Part shown: piece after piece, positions 26,962-36,104 of the stretch
Layout: each line of letters opens with the position of its first letter
Position numbering within the stretch: the stretch's first letter is position 1
Assembly: GCA_943367715.1 (NCBI GenBank)
Contig: CALRJY020000028.1
Location: 19,146-83,145 of the forward strand
Length of the DNA: 64,000 nucleotides
DNA from: JAEYXS01 sp943367715
Lineage (GTDB): Bacteria > Verrucomicrobiota > Verrucomicrobiia > Limisphaerales > JAEYXS01
Reading direction: 5' to 3'
The notes under the pieces: generated by a model
The model's input: only the letters and a program-made list of their open reading frames with translations
Told to the model about the DNA's origin: nothing
Databases searched by the model: none
Position numbers and translations under genes: made by a program

Positions 26962-29900
26962 CTATTTCTTCAACGTCTGCACGTGCTTCTCCAACGCCGT
27001 TTTCGCCAATGACATCTGGCGTTGCAACTCCACCAAAAGCGGCGTGAAGGTTTCCACGGAGCCTTGATCCGCCTTCAGCTCGATCTTTTCCAGGACCTTG
27101 GCCATGTGTTCCAACCCCATCGTGGCACTGGATCCACGCAGGCGGTGCGACAATCTCTTCACGTCCGCCAGCGTCCGGGTGTCACACGCTGTCTGCAAGG
27201 CAGGCAAGGTTTTCCCGGCATCTTCCAGATAGATTTGCACGAGATTCTCGGTCAACTCCCAATCATCCAGGGTGGCCGAGTGCAAAACCTCGGGGTTGAA
27301 GACGGACAAACCGGTGGGCGAGGTTTCGGTATCCCCGGTTGACGGGCGTGGATTTTGACCGGCCCAGCGGTCGATAGCAGCCTTGAGGTCAACGCGCTTC
27401 ACGGGCTTGCTGATGTAATCGTTCATGCCCGCTTCGAGACACCGCTCGCGGTCACCCTGCATCGCATTGGCCGTGAGGGCGATGATATGCACGGGCTTTC
27501 GGCGGGCGATGCCACCTCCCGTCAATGCTTCCCAGCGGCGGATCTCGCGGGTCGCCTCGAAGCCGTCCATCTCCGGCATCTGGCAATCCATCAAAATAAC
27601 TTCATAAGGGATGGACTCCACCGCCTGCACCGCTTCCAGGCCGTTGCCCACGCAGTCCGCATGGCAACCGAGTTTGTGCAATTGCCCCAAGGTGACCTTT
27701 TGATTCACCGCATTGTCCTCCACCAGCAGCAGCTTGATCTTCTTGCGTTGCTTCTGCTGCAGATGTTCGTCCTCCGTCTCCTGCCCCGTGGCCATACGCG
27801 CCCGGACATTCACCGCCTGGGTGCTGACCGTCATCAAGCAATCCAATATCCGCGACTGGGTCAAAGGTTTGTGCAGACAGCCATCGACACCGGCCGTGAA
27901 CAGGGTCTGGGCATCGGTTGCCTCGGTGCCCGACTCCAGCAGGATAAGTTTCGTCCCGTCATAAGCCGACTCCTGCCGGATGATGCGGGCCAGCGCCAGA
28001 CCATCGATGCCCGGCAGTTTTTGATCCAATACCGCCAGTTTGAAACGCCCTTGGGAACGCGGGGTTTCGCGCAAAAGACGCAGAGCTTCCTCGGCCGTCC
28101 CCACTGCCGCCGGGTTCATCTGCCAGGCCAGCAACTGCCGGCTGAGATAGTCGCGATTGGTGGCATTCTCCACCGCGACCAGCACATTGTCTCCCGCCTG
28201 CAAGGCCGTGGTGACCGGCACCAGCTTGACGGCTGCTTGCGGCTGTTTTTCCAGCTGCGCCGTGAACCAGAATGTGGACCCCTTCCCCGGCTCACTGATC
28301 ACGCCGATCTCGCCCTCCATGACCTCGACGAGCTGACGGCAGATCGCCAGTCCCAGCCCGGTGCCGCCATACTTGCGCGTGGTCGATCCATCCGCCTGGG
28401 AAAAGGCCTGAAAGAGCCGTTTCTGCGCTTCGGGGGGAATGCCGATGCCGCTGTCCTTGACCTCAAAACGCAAGAGCGCGCGGTCGGTCGACTCGTTCAC
28501 CACCTTCACATTCAGCACCACTTCGCCCTGCTCGGTGAATTTGATCGCGTTGCTGAGCAGATTGTTCAACACCTGACGGATGCGGCCCGGATCGCCACGC
28601 AGATTCACGGGTGCTTCCGGGTCCAACCAGGCGAGCAATTCAATGCCTTTGGTTTGGGCGCGTTGGGCGACGATCTCCAGCGAGCCTTCCACCGTCTCCT
28701 GCAAGTTGAAATCCAACGTCTCGAACACCAGTTTGCCCGCCTCGATCTTCGAGAAGTCCAGAATGTCGTTGATGATGGTCAGCAGGGATTCCGCGCTGAA
28801 CTGGATAGTCTCCGCGTAGTTCCGCTGATCCAGCGTCAGCGGTGTTTCCAGGAGCAGGCCAGTCATGCCGATGACGCCGTTCATCGGCGTCCGGATCTCA
28901 TGGCTCATGTTCGCCAGGAACTCGCTCTTGGCCTGGTTCGCCGCGTCCGCCGCGTCTTTCATGCGGGCCAGTTCCAGTTCGCGCAAACGGTCCGCCGTGA
29001 TGTCCTGAGTGAACATCATCAGGCCGCCGATCTTGCCGGTGCCATCATACCAAGGCCGCACTTCCCACCGCAGATGCTGGTCATGATCCCATCCGGGCGG
29101 CCGCCAGACATCATCATCCGCGTGCTCCACCTTTCCGTTCAGACACTGGGCATGGATGGCTTTCCAATTGTCACCGATGTTCGGAAACACTTCATAATGA
29201 CTGCGGCCGGTGACAGCCTGACCGGTCAGCCCGTACTCAACCAACCAACGCCGGCTCGCGGCGATGTATCGCATCTCCCGGTCGAACATGGCGACGGCTG
29301 CCGGGGCGTTCTCGATGAAGGCGAACAGGCGCGCTTTTTCATCCGCCAGATTTTTCTCCGCCCGCTTGCGTTCCGTGATGTCACCGGCGATGCCCATGAA
29401 ACCGACGATCTCCTGCCGCTCATCCCGGATGGCGGTGATGGAGAGCAACGCCGGAAACGTCGATCCATCCTTGCGGACGTAAGTCCATTCATGCTCATCC
29501 GGCAGACCCCGGCGTGCGCGCGCCACGAAAACTTCAAAACCGGGCTCGAAAGCTTGTCCAAACTCTTTCTCCAGTTCCTTGGCGCGGGCCAAAACCTCCG
29601 CTTCGACATGGATGACCGCCGGCGTCATTTTGCCCACGACCTCTTCCGCGCGATAGCCCAGCATGCGTTCCGCCGCGCTGTTAAAGGTCAGGATGGTTCC
29701 GTTCAGCGAGGCGGAGATCACGGAGTAATTTGCACTGCTCAAGATTGCCCGTTGCGCAATGCCCAAGCGGCGCAACTCCTCCTCCACCCGCCGCCGTTCC
29801 AACACCTCGGCGGAGAGGCGCTGGTTGCCTTCCTGCAAGTCATGGGTGCGCCGGTACGCCGTCTGCGCCAAAAAGATCACGCCCGACAGCAACAAGGAAA

Positions 29901-31344
29901 TGAACCCGCCGATCCAGAGCACCATTTCCGCCATGTTGGAATCCAAAGCCGCCCCCACCGGTTCCAGGAACATCTGCCAGGTGGTGCCAGGAAGTTTCAA
30001 ATCACGCCGTTGGACGACATCATGTCCCGGACCGAAACGTTCACTATGTGAACGGTACATCTCCTTGTCCCCTTCATAGATGAAAAGGGAATACTCGTTC
30101 ACCAATTGCGGACGGATCACGCCGCCGAGGAAATCTTGCGCCCGGAAAACACCCACGATGAAGCCGTCGAACTTGCCGTTCACCGTCAAGGGAACATGCA
30201 CGAGAAAACCGCGGCCGCCTTGCACCAGATTGATGGCGGGCGTGAAGGTCAGTTTGTTCAATGACCGCGAACGTTCATAGATGGAACGGTGCATCGGGTT
30301 ATCCCCCAGCCTCAAGCCAATGACCGCTTCATTGCCCGCTTGCGGCATAACCCAGCGGATGCGCAGGTCGGCATCCACCCATTCCACCGCCTGAAAGCCG
30401 TTCAAGTCCCGCACCAAGTTATTCGCATCGTTCTCCCATACCTTTTCCGGAGTTCCTCCTTCCATCTCCCAACGCCTGGCCATGCGGTCCAGCGAGCCCA
30501 TCCGTTCAGAGATGGCATTGCCGATGAGGACCTGCAAACTCTCCAATTGCTGGGAGGTCGTCCGTTCCAATTGCGCCTGCTGCGAAGAAAGCACCATCAG
30601 ATAGACGCTGAGGGAAGCGGCCAGTGCCCCCACCCCCACCGGTAAAGGCAACCACGCTGGAAGTCCCTTCTTACCGGCCCGGCCATGGTTCCAGCTCAAG
30701 GCGAAAATGCCGGAACTGAGCAGCAGAAAACCCACCGAGGTATGCAAGGCCATCTGGCCCAGTTGCTGACGCCAGCCTTGCAGGCCGGTCACATCGATCT
30801 TATACGCCAGCAAGGTCGTGGCCGCGATCGCCAATACCGTGCTGGCACAGACCGCCTGCAGTATTCGCCAACGATTCTCCTGCTTGTTCGCCGCCACCAA
30901 CATCAGGGCGAGACCGCTCAGGGTAAAACTGAAGGCGGTCAATGACGACATGCGCCCCGGAAAAACCGATCTTTCGGTGTAAAATGGTGTCACCAGGAGC
31001 AGGTCGATGCCGAAATTCTGGTTCAGGGAATACTGCAAAAACGTGGCCAGCCCCAAAATGCTGACAAACCCGCCCAAGGCCCACATCCAACGCTCCTTGG
31101 TAAACACCCCCGCCAGCAAGGCTGAGCCGCACAAGGTGAATCCCAGGGCCGTATTCGGCTGCATGGGAGCGAAGCCCGGTAAAATCGCCACCAGGGAGAT
31201 GCTCTCAGAATACCAGCCGATCAGCACCGACACCCCCAGGAGAACCAATAAAAGTCCGGCCAGCCGGGCAAACACCCGGCTGCGACTGGATTGGCCGTCC
31301 TGATTCATGGTTGTGGCCGGGAGGGTGGCGAAAAATGCCATCAT
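26962..31344 (-). CDS. Hybrid histidine kinase with membrane sensor, CHASE-like, PAS, two receivers and Hpt
   Basis: A 1460-residue phosphorelay protein. About seven membrane helices fill residues 27-250, followed by a CHASE-like extracytoplasmic domain (about 255-470) and another helix (473-495). Two PAS domains occupy about 525-660 and 670-785. The phosphoacceptor is His815 in FLANMSHEIRTPMNGVIG, followed by the ATPase domain. The first receiver has lost the usual acidic pair (VLVAVENAT) but keeps LDQKLPG. The second receiver (about 1225-1345) is complete (LLVEDNAVN, MDCQMPEMDG). The C-terminal Hpt domain contains LSHRLRGSSATMG. It closes a five-gene operon with DsrE-like proteins. Confidence 0.92.
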   Translation of the reverse strand: MMAFFATLPATTMNQDGQSSRSRVFARLAGLLLVLLGVSVLIGWYSESISLVAILPGFAPMQPNTALGFTLCGSALLAGVFTKERWMWALGGFVSILGLATFLQYSLNQNFGIDLLLVTPFYTERSVFPGRMSSLTAFSFTLSGLALMLVAANKQENRWRILQAVCASTVLAIAATTLLAYKIDVTGLQGWRQQLGQMALHTSVGFLLLSSGIFALSWNHGRAGKKGLPAWLPLPVGVGALAASLSVYLMVLSSQQAQLERTTSQQLESLQVLIGNAISERMGSLDRMARRWEMEGGTPEKVWENDANNLVRDLNGFQAVEWVDADLRIRWVMPQAGNEAVIGLRLGDNPMHRSIYERSRSLNKLTFTPAINLVQGGRGFLVHVPLTVNGKFDGFIVGVFRAQDFLGGVIRPQLVNEYSLFIYEGDKEMYRSHSERFGPGHDVVQRRDLKLPGTTWQMFLEPVGAALDSNMAEMVLWIGGFISLLLSGVIFLAQTAYRRTHDLQEGNQRLSAEVLERRRVEEELRRLGIAQRAILSSANYSVISASLNGTILTFNSAAERMLGYRAEEVVGKMTPAVIHVEAEVLARAKELEKEFGQAFEPGFEVFVARARRGLPDEHEWTYVRKDGSTFPALLSITAIRDERQEIVGFMGIAGDITERKRAEKNLADEKARLFAFIENAPAAVAMFDREMRYIAASRRWLVEYGLTGQAVTGRSHYEVFPNIGDNWKAIHAQCLNGKVEHADDDVWRPPGWDHDQHLRWEVRPWYDGTGKIGGLMMFTQDITADRLRELELARMKDAADAANQAKSEFLANMSHEIRTPMNGVIGMTGLLLETPLTLDQRNYAETIQFSAESLLTIINDILDFSKIEAGKLVFETLDFNLQETVEGSLEIVAQRAQTKGIELLAWLDPEAPVNLRGDPGRIRQVLNNLLSNAIKFTEQGEVVLNVKVVNESTDRALLRFEVKDSGIGIPPEAQKRLFQAFSQADGSTTRKYGGTGLGLAICRQLVEVMEGEIGVISEPGKGSTFWFTAQLEKQPQAAVKLVPVTTALQAGDNVLVAVENATNRDYLSRQLLAWQMNPAAVGTAEEALRLLRETPRSQGRFKLAVLDQKLPGIDGLALARIIRQESAYDGTKLILLESGTEATDAQTLFTAGVDGCLHKPLTQSRILDCLMTVSTQAVNVRARMATGQETEDEHLQQKQRKKIKLLLVEDNAVNQKVTLGQLHKLGCHADCVGNGLEAVQAVESIPYEVILMDCQMPEMDGFEATREIRRWEALTGGGIARRKPVHIIALTANAMQGDRERCLEAGMNDYISKPVKRVDLKAAIDRWAGQNPRPSTGDTETSPTGLSVFNPEVLHSATLDDWELTENLVQIYLEDAGKTLPALQTACDTRTLADVKRLSHRLRGSSATMGLEHMAKVLEKIELKADQGSVETFTPLLVELQRQMSLAKTALEKHVQTLKK

Positions 31345-31389
31345 AGCAATCGTAAACGCCTTTTGTGACGTGCAAGTCCTGAGCCAATC

Positions 31390-31566
31390 TCACCAGCTTT
31401 GCACCGAATCGGCCCGGAAAACGGCTTCCAGCAATTGCTCATAATCGACGGTCTCCGCATCCAACCGTACCACCTCGACTGGAACTCCCGCCTCGCGATC
31501 TTCCGCCACGATGTTCTCGGCCAGTTCATCGCGTTCCCGGGTCAGGATATGAAGCACTTTTTTCAT
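31390..31566 (-). CDS. Small DsrH/TusB-like protein
   Basis: A 58-residue protein, MKKVLHILTR at the N terminus and LLEAVFRADSVQSW at the C terminus. It fits the alternating beta-alpha start of DsrH/TusB-type subunits, which partner DsrE and DsrF. It has no cysteine. The assignment rests mostly on its place after two DsrE-like genes; the preceding stop is one base from this ATG. A longer frame from 31593 is possible but would overlap the upstream gene. The next gene on the strand is the hybrid kinase, 45 bases away. Confidence 0.5.
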   Translation of the reverse strand: MKKVLHILTRERDELAENIVAEDREAGVPVEVVRLDAETVDYEQLLEAVFRADSVQSW

Positions 31567-31567
31567 C

Positions 31568-31918
31568 TCAAAATCGCAGTACGCTATCCGCATTCCGGCC
31601 CAGCGCGGCCAATTGCGAGACCGTCACCGCTACCACATTTTGCTGGGCCGTCACCACCTCTCCCGCTCGCGTCAGCACATGGACGCGCGGCTCGCCCTCC
31701 AGCAGCAGGGGCAGATAAGCCGCGAACACGTCACCATTCACCAGATCGTCGTGCGATTCCTCCAACACCCGGCGCGCCTCGCCACACAGGCACAGCTTCA
31801 CCGCCACCTTTTCCCAGCCGCCCACTCCCGCCGCGATGCGCACCGCCTCGGCGGCCCGGCCGTTCTCACGCGGATCAGCCGTCACCACCACCAGCACATT
31901 CTTCAAGGTTTGGCTCAT
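31568..31918 (-). CDS. DsrE/F-like protein
   Basis: A 116-residue protein with a Rossmann-like DsrE/F pattern: NVLVVVTADPRENGRAAEAVRIAAG, VAVKLCLCGEARRVL, VHVLTRAGEV. The family forms small alpha/beta subunits that relay sulfur or bind small molecules. Two cysteines (C43 and C45, in KLCLCGEA) are present but at an unusual place for the active cysteine. It lies 6 bases after the DsrE-like gene and one base before the small DsrH-like gene. Confidence 0.55.
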   Translation of the reverse strand: MSQTLKNVLVVVTADPRENGRAAEAVRIAAGVGGWEKVAVKLCLCGEARRVLEESHDDLVNGDVFAAYLPLLLEGEPRVHVLTRAGEVVTAQQNVVAVTVSQLAALGRNADSVLRF

Positions 31919-31924
31919 GGGTGC

Positions 31925-32245
31925 TCAGTTGAAACTGACGAAGCGATCGGTGTCCGCCATCAAGTCCACCACCACCGTGAGCCCGGCAAAGAGCACGCTG
32001 CCATCCGCCGCCAGATTCCGTTTATGCGCCCCATAAGCACAGGCGAAGAGGCGCACCCCACGATCCTTCAACCGAATGATCCGTTCATCGTGGATTCCCG
32101 GCACCGCCTCATCGATACAGTAAAGATAGACCTCCACTCCCTTGGCCAAGGCCGTCTCAGCCAGGCGCACGCCATGGGAATAATTGGGATGATCCGGACT
32201 GGTCGAGAGCAGGATGCCGAGTTTTTTACCCCGCAAGTTCATCAC
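31925..32245 (-). CDS. DsrE-like sulfur relay family protein
   Basis: A 106-residue protein: KKLGILLSTSPDHPNYSHGVRLAETALAKG opens a DsrE fold, GVEVYLYCIDEAVPG gives the second strand, and VRLFACAYGAHKRN carries Cys69 at the place where DsrE/TusD proteins have their sulfur-accepting cysteine. In TusBCD and DsrEFH complexes such proteins pass persulfide sulfur. Here the three-gene set stands between a response regulator and a hybrid kinase, so a redox or sulfur-signalling role is conceivable. Confidence 0.7.
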   Translation of the reverse strand: MMNLRGKKLGILLSTSPDHPNYSHGVRLAETALAKGVEVYLYCIDEAVPGIHDERIIRLKDRGVRLFACAYGAHKRNLAADGSVLFAGLTVVVDLMADTDRFVSFN

Positions 32246-32260
32246 GACCTGGAGAAAGGT

Positions 32261-32692
32261 TCAGGAAAGACCGAGGGAGGTATCCTTGTTTTTGATCACC
32301 TCACGCACCGTATTGAGCAACAACTGCGGATAAAACGGTTTACGGACGAAGGCATCCGCGCGCAGCGGATACTCGTTTTGGATGGACTCATCCACATTGC
32401 CGCTGAACAAAACCGTTTTGAGGTTGGGAAACTGCCGTTTGACCCCTTGGATCAGCTCCATGCCGTTCATTCCCGGCATGCGAAAATCCGTCAGCAACAG
32501 GGCTGGCGGCGAAGACCACGTCCGCATCACCCGCAAGGCCTCCACGGGATCCTGAAACACTTGGGAATCCATTCCTTCCAGGGAGAAAATCGTCTGCACC
32601 AATTCACCCACCATCGGCTCATCATCCACCACTACAATCAGGGCCGATTGGTCATGCACTCCATTAGTCTTGTCGTTAGGTTCGAGATTCAT
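32261..32692 (-). CDS. Stand-alone response regulator receiver protein
   Basis: A 143-residue CheY-like receiver with VVVDDEPMV (Asp23-Asp24), phospho-acceptor Asp69 in LLLTDFRMPGMNG, Ser97 and Lys118 in FVRKPF. No output domain is attached. It is the first gene of the operon that ends with the hybrid histidine kinase, 15 bases ahead of the DsrE-like gene, so it is a likely partner of that kinase or of its Hpt domain. Confidence 0.9.
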   Translation of the reverse strand: MNLEPNDKTNGVHDQSALIVVVDDEPMVGELVQTIFSLEGMDSQVFQDPVEALRVMRTWSSPPALLLTDFRMPGMNGMELIQGVKRQFPNLKTVLFSGNVDESIQNEYPLRADAFVRKPFYPQLLLNTVREVIKNKDTSLGLS

Positions 32693-32860
32693 CAGTTCCC
32701 ATCCGCCATCGGAATGTAATGCAGCCTCCCCGCAGGTGGCAAGCTATGCCTCACTAGGCTTCCCCACTATTAGACCCGCTGGAAATCCCCTATCCCTGTT
32801 GAAGCGGCCCTACTCCCTCCCTAATCATCTACCCCCACCCATCGCTTCAATGCAGTCCCC

Positions 32861-33328
32861 TTAATCCTTCCGTTCTTCGGGATGCTCCTCCGAATTCTCT
32901 TCAAAGAACTTCACCACCCGATGCAACACCCAGCCTAGGGCCGTTAGGAACACCACCGCTCCCGCAAACCCGAAGAAGTAATCATACCGTTTCTGGCTGG
33001 ACGCATCCCCCACCAGAAAAACCATACCCATCAGGATCGACCCGCACGGCAACAGCCCGAAGAACCCCAGCTTCGTCAACCGCGCCCGTCGCTTCAGTTC
33101 ATCCTCCTCGTTGATCTTATCGGCATCCTCCGGCAGAAACGCCTTCGTGAACCACGCCCCGAAGAGCCCGCCGAACACCAGCGCCAAGACCACGATCCAG
33201 TCAAACTCGAACCGCGCATGCGGATTGATCTGCCGGATGGACGACATAAAACCGGCCAGCGCGGCGAAACTCATCGCGATGGAAAACCGCACCACCTTCA
33301 TCAGATCAGGCGTCGAATTTTCACTCAT
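32861..33328 (-). CDS. Hypothetical membrane protein with three to four helices
   Basis: A 155-residue protein, start chosen at MSENSTPDLMKVV because the 17 residues upstream look like read-through of intergenic DNA. Membrane helices are predicted at about 10-28, 41-58, 90-107 and 118-135, with charged cytoplasmic loops (KINEEDELKRRARL) and an acidic tail (EENSEEHPEERKD). I do not recognise a family. The gene stands alone between the response regulator and the glycosyltransferase gene. Confidence 0.7.
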   Translation of the reverse strand: MSENSTPDLMKVVRFSIAMSFAALAGFMSSIRQINPHARFEFDWIVVLALVFGGLFGAWFTKAFLPEDADKINEEDELKRRARLTKLGFFGLLPCGSILMGMVFLVGDASSQKRYDYFFGFAGAVVFLTALGWVLHRVVKFFEENSEEHPEERKD

Positions 33329-33438
33329 GATCAGACAGCCTACCTTGCCCGCCCCTCCCGCGCAATGCCCTCCCCGCACATTACACCTCCCCTAACCACC
33401 TCATCAGCCCCCCTTCTCCCTTTTCTTTCGATGTTTAG

Positions 33439-33501
33439 CGTTGGAAGTTCGATGCTCGATGTTTCTCCCAATAGGCCCGCCGGTGCAACCGGCCCGTTTT
33501 G
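33439..33501. repeat. CCGGTGCAACCGG repeat family, copy 2
   Basis: CGTTGGAAGTT at 33439-33449 and CCGGTGCAACCGG at 33480-33492, in the same order and orientation as copy 1 between batD and batE. The stretch between them (TTCGATGCTCGATGTTTCTC) differs from copy 1. It lies between the membrane protein gene and the glycosyltransferase gene. Confidence 0.65.
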
Positions 33502-33558
33502 AACCTTGCCCCTTCTCTCCCAGTCAGATAGCTAAAGAGCACGTTCATACAGAACCGC

Positions 33559-34290
33559 ATGGAACCAAAGGCCCTAGTCATCGTGCCGACCTACAACGAA
33601 CGGGACAACCTCCCGCCCCTTGTAGCCAAGCTCCTTTCCCTGCCCATCCAGATCGACCTCCTCGTCGTCGATGACAACTCCCCCGACGGCACCGGCCAGA
33701 TCGCCGACGCCCTCGCCGCCAAGCACCCGCAGGTCAATGTCCTCCACCGCTCCGAGAAGAACGGCCTCGGCCGCGCCTACTGTGCTGGATTCGCCTGGGC
33801 CCTCGAGCGCGACTACGAATACATCATGGAGATGGACGGTGATTTCTCGCACAACCCGGACGACATCGCCAAGTTCCTCGAAGCCGCGAAAGACGCTGAC
33901 CTCGTCATCGGCTCCCGTTACTGCAACGGCATCCGTGTCATCAACTGGCCCCTTACCCGCCTCGTCCTCAGCATGAGCGCCGGACTCTACGTGCGCATCA
34001 TCACCGGCATGCCCTTCAGCGATCCCACCGGCGGCTTCAAATGCTTCCGCCGACACGCGCTGAAATCCATCGACCTCGATAAAGTCCGGTCCAACGGCTA
34101 CAGCTTCCAGATCGAGCTCACGCACAAACTCTGGCGTCAAGGCATGCGCGTCGTCGAAGTCCCCATCATCTTCACCGACCGTTTCCTCGGCACCTCCAAG
34201 ATCTCGCGCAAGATCGTTTACGAAGCCGTCTTCATGGTCTGGCGCCTGCTGATCCAAAACGGCCTCCGCCGCTGGCCCAAGAAACCGTAG
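33559..34290 (+). CDS. Polyprenol-phosphate mannose synthase-like GT2 glycosyltransferase
   Basis: A 243-residue GT2 enzyme. IVPTYNERDNLP, LLVVDDNSPDGTG and MEMDGDFSHNP (the metal-binding DxD region) are those of dolichol/polyprenol monophosphomannose synthases, and FKCFRRHAL and SNGYSFQIE fit the same family. It lacks C-terminal membrane helices, so it is the soluble DPM1 type. It would supply a lipid-linked sugar, possibly for the DUF2723-type transferase encoded at 42 kb. No Shine-Dalgarno sequence is obvious. Confidence 0.9.
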   Translation: MEPKALVIVPTYNERDNLPPLVAKLLSLPIQIDLLVVDDNSPDGTGQIADALAAKHPQVNVLHRSEKNGLGRAYCAGFAWALERDYEYIMEMDGDFSHNPDDIAKFLEAAKDADLVIGSRYCNGIRVINWPLTRLVLSMSAGLYVRIITGMPFSDPTGGFKCFRRHALKSIDLDKVRSNGYSFQIELTHKLWRQGMRVVEVPIIFTDRFLGTSKISRKIVYEAVFMVWRLLIQNGLRRWPKKP

Positions 34291-34314
34291 CCGCCTCGGC
34301 TTGACCGGGTGAAA

Positions 34315-35808
34315 CTAGACCCCACTCCCCTTCAGTTCCTCCATCACCGCCGCCTTCATCCTCTCCCGGTCCACCCCCGCATCTTTGAAGAAATCGGCCA
34401 GGCTGCCCGCTTCTGATTGCAAGATCGCCAGCAGCAGATGCTCTGCGCCGGTGAATGTGTGTTGAACTTTTTTCGCCTCTTGATGAGCCAAACCAAGCAG
34501 CTCATGAGCGTTCAGAGAATAAGGAAGTGTCACCGGCACGTCTTCTGGAGCTCTCGTCTCCCTCGCTGGTTTGATCTCTTTTCGCACCCGCTCCAGAGTC
34601 ACCCCTTGGCGATGCAACATGTTCACCGCCACGCCGTCGCCCAGCGTCAACAGACCGGCCAACACCTGCAAAGCCCCCACCTTGGACAGCCCCAACCCTC
34701 TCGCCTCTTCCTGCGCTGCTTGCAAAGCCTTGATTACTCGCGGGGTAAACTCGTTTCCTTGCGAAACTACAGGATCATCCGTGAACGCACTATCCCACAT
34801 GTCCTTTGTCCGGCCCGCAGAAAAATTAGGATCCAGTTCCTGCAAGATGACCATGCGGACGGTCTCAATATCGGAACCGGCATGACGAATAGCTTCCGCC
34901 GCCGGACCACCCGCCTGTATCAAACCCAGAAAAACATGTTCCGTGCCGAGATAAGTGTGGCAGAGAGCCAGCCGCTCTTTGTCCGCCACGGACATCACTG
35001 CCTTCAAGTAAACGCTCTCCGGCGACTTATCCGGTCCCGTTGCAGCAGGAATTTTATCCAAGGCCGACTGCGCTCTTTCCTTGATCGCGTTCCAATCCCC
35101 GCCCAACCGGCCGACCACATTCACCGCCACGCCCTGCCCCAGTTCACACAAACCCAAGAGCACATGGATTTCGTTGAGCCCTTGATTCCTAACCGCCGCC
35201 AGCTTCCGCGCGAAACCCATGACCTGCCGCACCCGGGGCGTCAAAATCAATTTCATCGATTCCTCGATTCCCTCAGGCAAGGGCTCAGGCTGGTTAAAGC
35301 CCAACGAATTCAAGAAACGCCGGAAAAGGCTGGGCGCTGGCTTGCTGGTGGGCCCCGGAGCGATCAGCCTTTCAATCATCTCCTTCACCACTTCCAGCTC
35401 CACCCCCATCTCCACCAAACACTTCGTGGCCCGTCCGCGCACCTTCAAAATCCCCAGCAAGACATGTTCCGTGCCCACAAAATCATGACTCCAACTGGCC
35501 GCCTCCGCCGAGGCCAGCTCGAACACCTCTTTGACGATGGGCGCACAAGGAAGCAGCTTCCCGTGCTTGTCCCGCTTCCCCTCTATCCCGAACCTCGCCC
35601 TAAGCTCATCCGCATCGATATCGAAACTCCTCAACACCACCCCCGCCACCCCTTCTCTTTCCCTGAGCAGACCGAGCAGCAGATGCCCATCATCGATCAG
35701 TTCATGCCCGCAACCCTCCGCCTCTTCGCGGGCCATCGCAAAAACCTTCATCACCCGAGGTGTAATCGGCCTCCCCTCCACACTTTTGTCTGAAAAGCTC
35801 CAAGACAT
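34315..35808 (-). CDS. Protein made of six Clp N-domain half repeats, no ATPase
   Basis: A 497-residue protein consisting of three tandem Clp_N domains (six half repeats) at about 16-73, 88-148, 188-250, 266-325, 354-412 and 432-492. Each has the pattern of a helix ending in A..EA, then (G/A)xEHxLLGLL and a helix with the GV-x-L motif (for example FVGTEHVLLGIL, YLGTEHVFLGLI, FTGAEHLLLAIL). Clp_N domains are the substrate or adaptor-binding part of ClpA/B/C. No Walker motif is present. The start at 35808 (MSWSFSDKS) is preferred over an ATG 31 residues upstream. A substrate or adaptor scaffold role is inference. Confidence 0.85.
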   Translation of the reverse strand: MSWSFSDKSVEGRPITPRVMKVFAMAREEAEGCGHELIDDGHLLLGLLREREGVAGVVLRSFDIDADELRARFGIEGKRDKHGKLLPCAPIVKEVFELASAEAASWSHDFVGTEHVLLGILKVRGRATKCLVEMGVELEVVKEMIERLIAPGPTSKPAPSLFRRFLNSLGFNQPEPLPEGIEESMKLILTPRVRQVMGFARKLAAVRNQGLNEIHVLLGLCELGQGVAVNVVGRLGGDWNAIKERAQSALDKIPAATGPDKSPESVYLKAVMSVADKERLALCHTYLGTEHVFLGLIQAGGPAAEAIRHAGSDIETVRMVILQELDPNFSAGRTKDMWDSAFTDDPVVSQGNEFTPRVIKALQAAQEEARGLGLSKVGALQVLAGLLTLGDGVAVNMLHRQGVTLERVRKEIKPARETRAPEDVPVTLPYSLNAHELLGLAHQEAKKVQHTFTGAEHLLLAILQSEAGSLADFFKDAGVDRERMKAAVMEELKGSGV

Positions 35809-36104
35809 GGCTTGATGATGGAATAGTAACCCGGAGCACGGACGGAAGCAATCCTGCAACGAAAGGCTAGAGATTGAAGTAAAAGAGAGACGCACGGGCA
35901 CCTTACACTTGGGAACGGCCGGTCACTACCCCAAGGTGTTTTCACCCGCAAAACAGGATTTAAAATGGCATGAGCGCGGCAGATGTTACCCCTTCTCCCC
36001 AAGGGAGAAGGCCGGGATGAGGGGGAAGGTAACTCGCATTAGCAAAGTGAACTATCATCCGCCCAAAAATATTCCGCTTCGCGTTGTGGCACGCGGCGTT
36101 AAGG
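35809..36104. other. Gene-free interval with the second 41-bp repeat
   Basis: These 296 bases separate the Clp_N repeat gene from the downstream end of the 24-residue-repeat gene. Apart from the 41-bp repeat at 35989-36029 I see no coding or RNA feature. The promoter of the Clp_N gene should lie in the right half of the first 100 bases, but I could not identify it. Confidence 0.5.
35989..36029 (+). repeat. 41-bp exact repeat, copy 2
   Basis: Identical to 4386-4426 in the same orientation. It contains a 9-bp perfect hairpin CCTTCTCCC/GGGAGAAGG with a CAA loop and a GC-rich tail. The copies are 31.6 kb apart, both outside genes. Confidence 0.85.

Noticed and set aside
27355..30051. 898-residue frame opposite the hybrid kinase
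   Set aside because: Antisense shadow of a well-supported kinase gene, His/Gln/Arg-rich text without domains.
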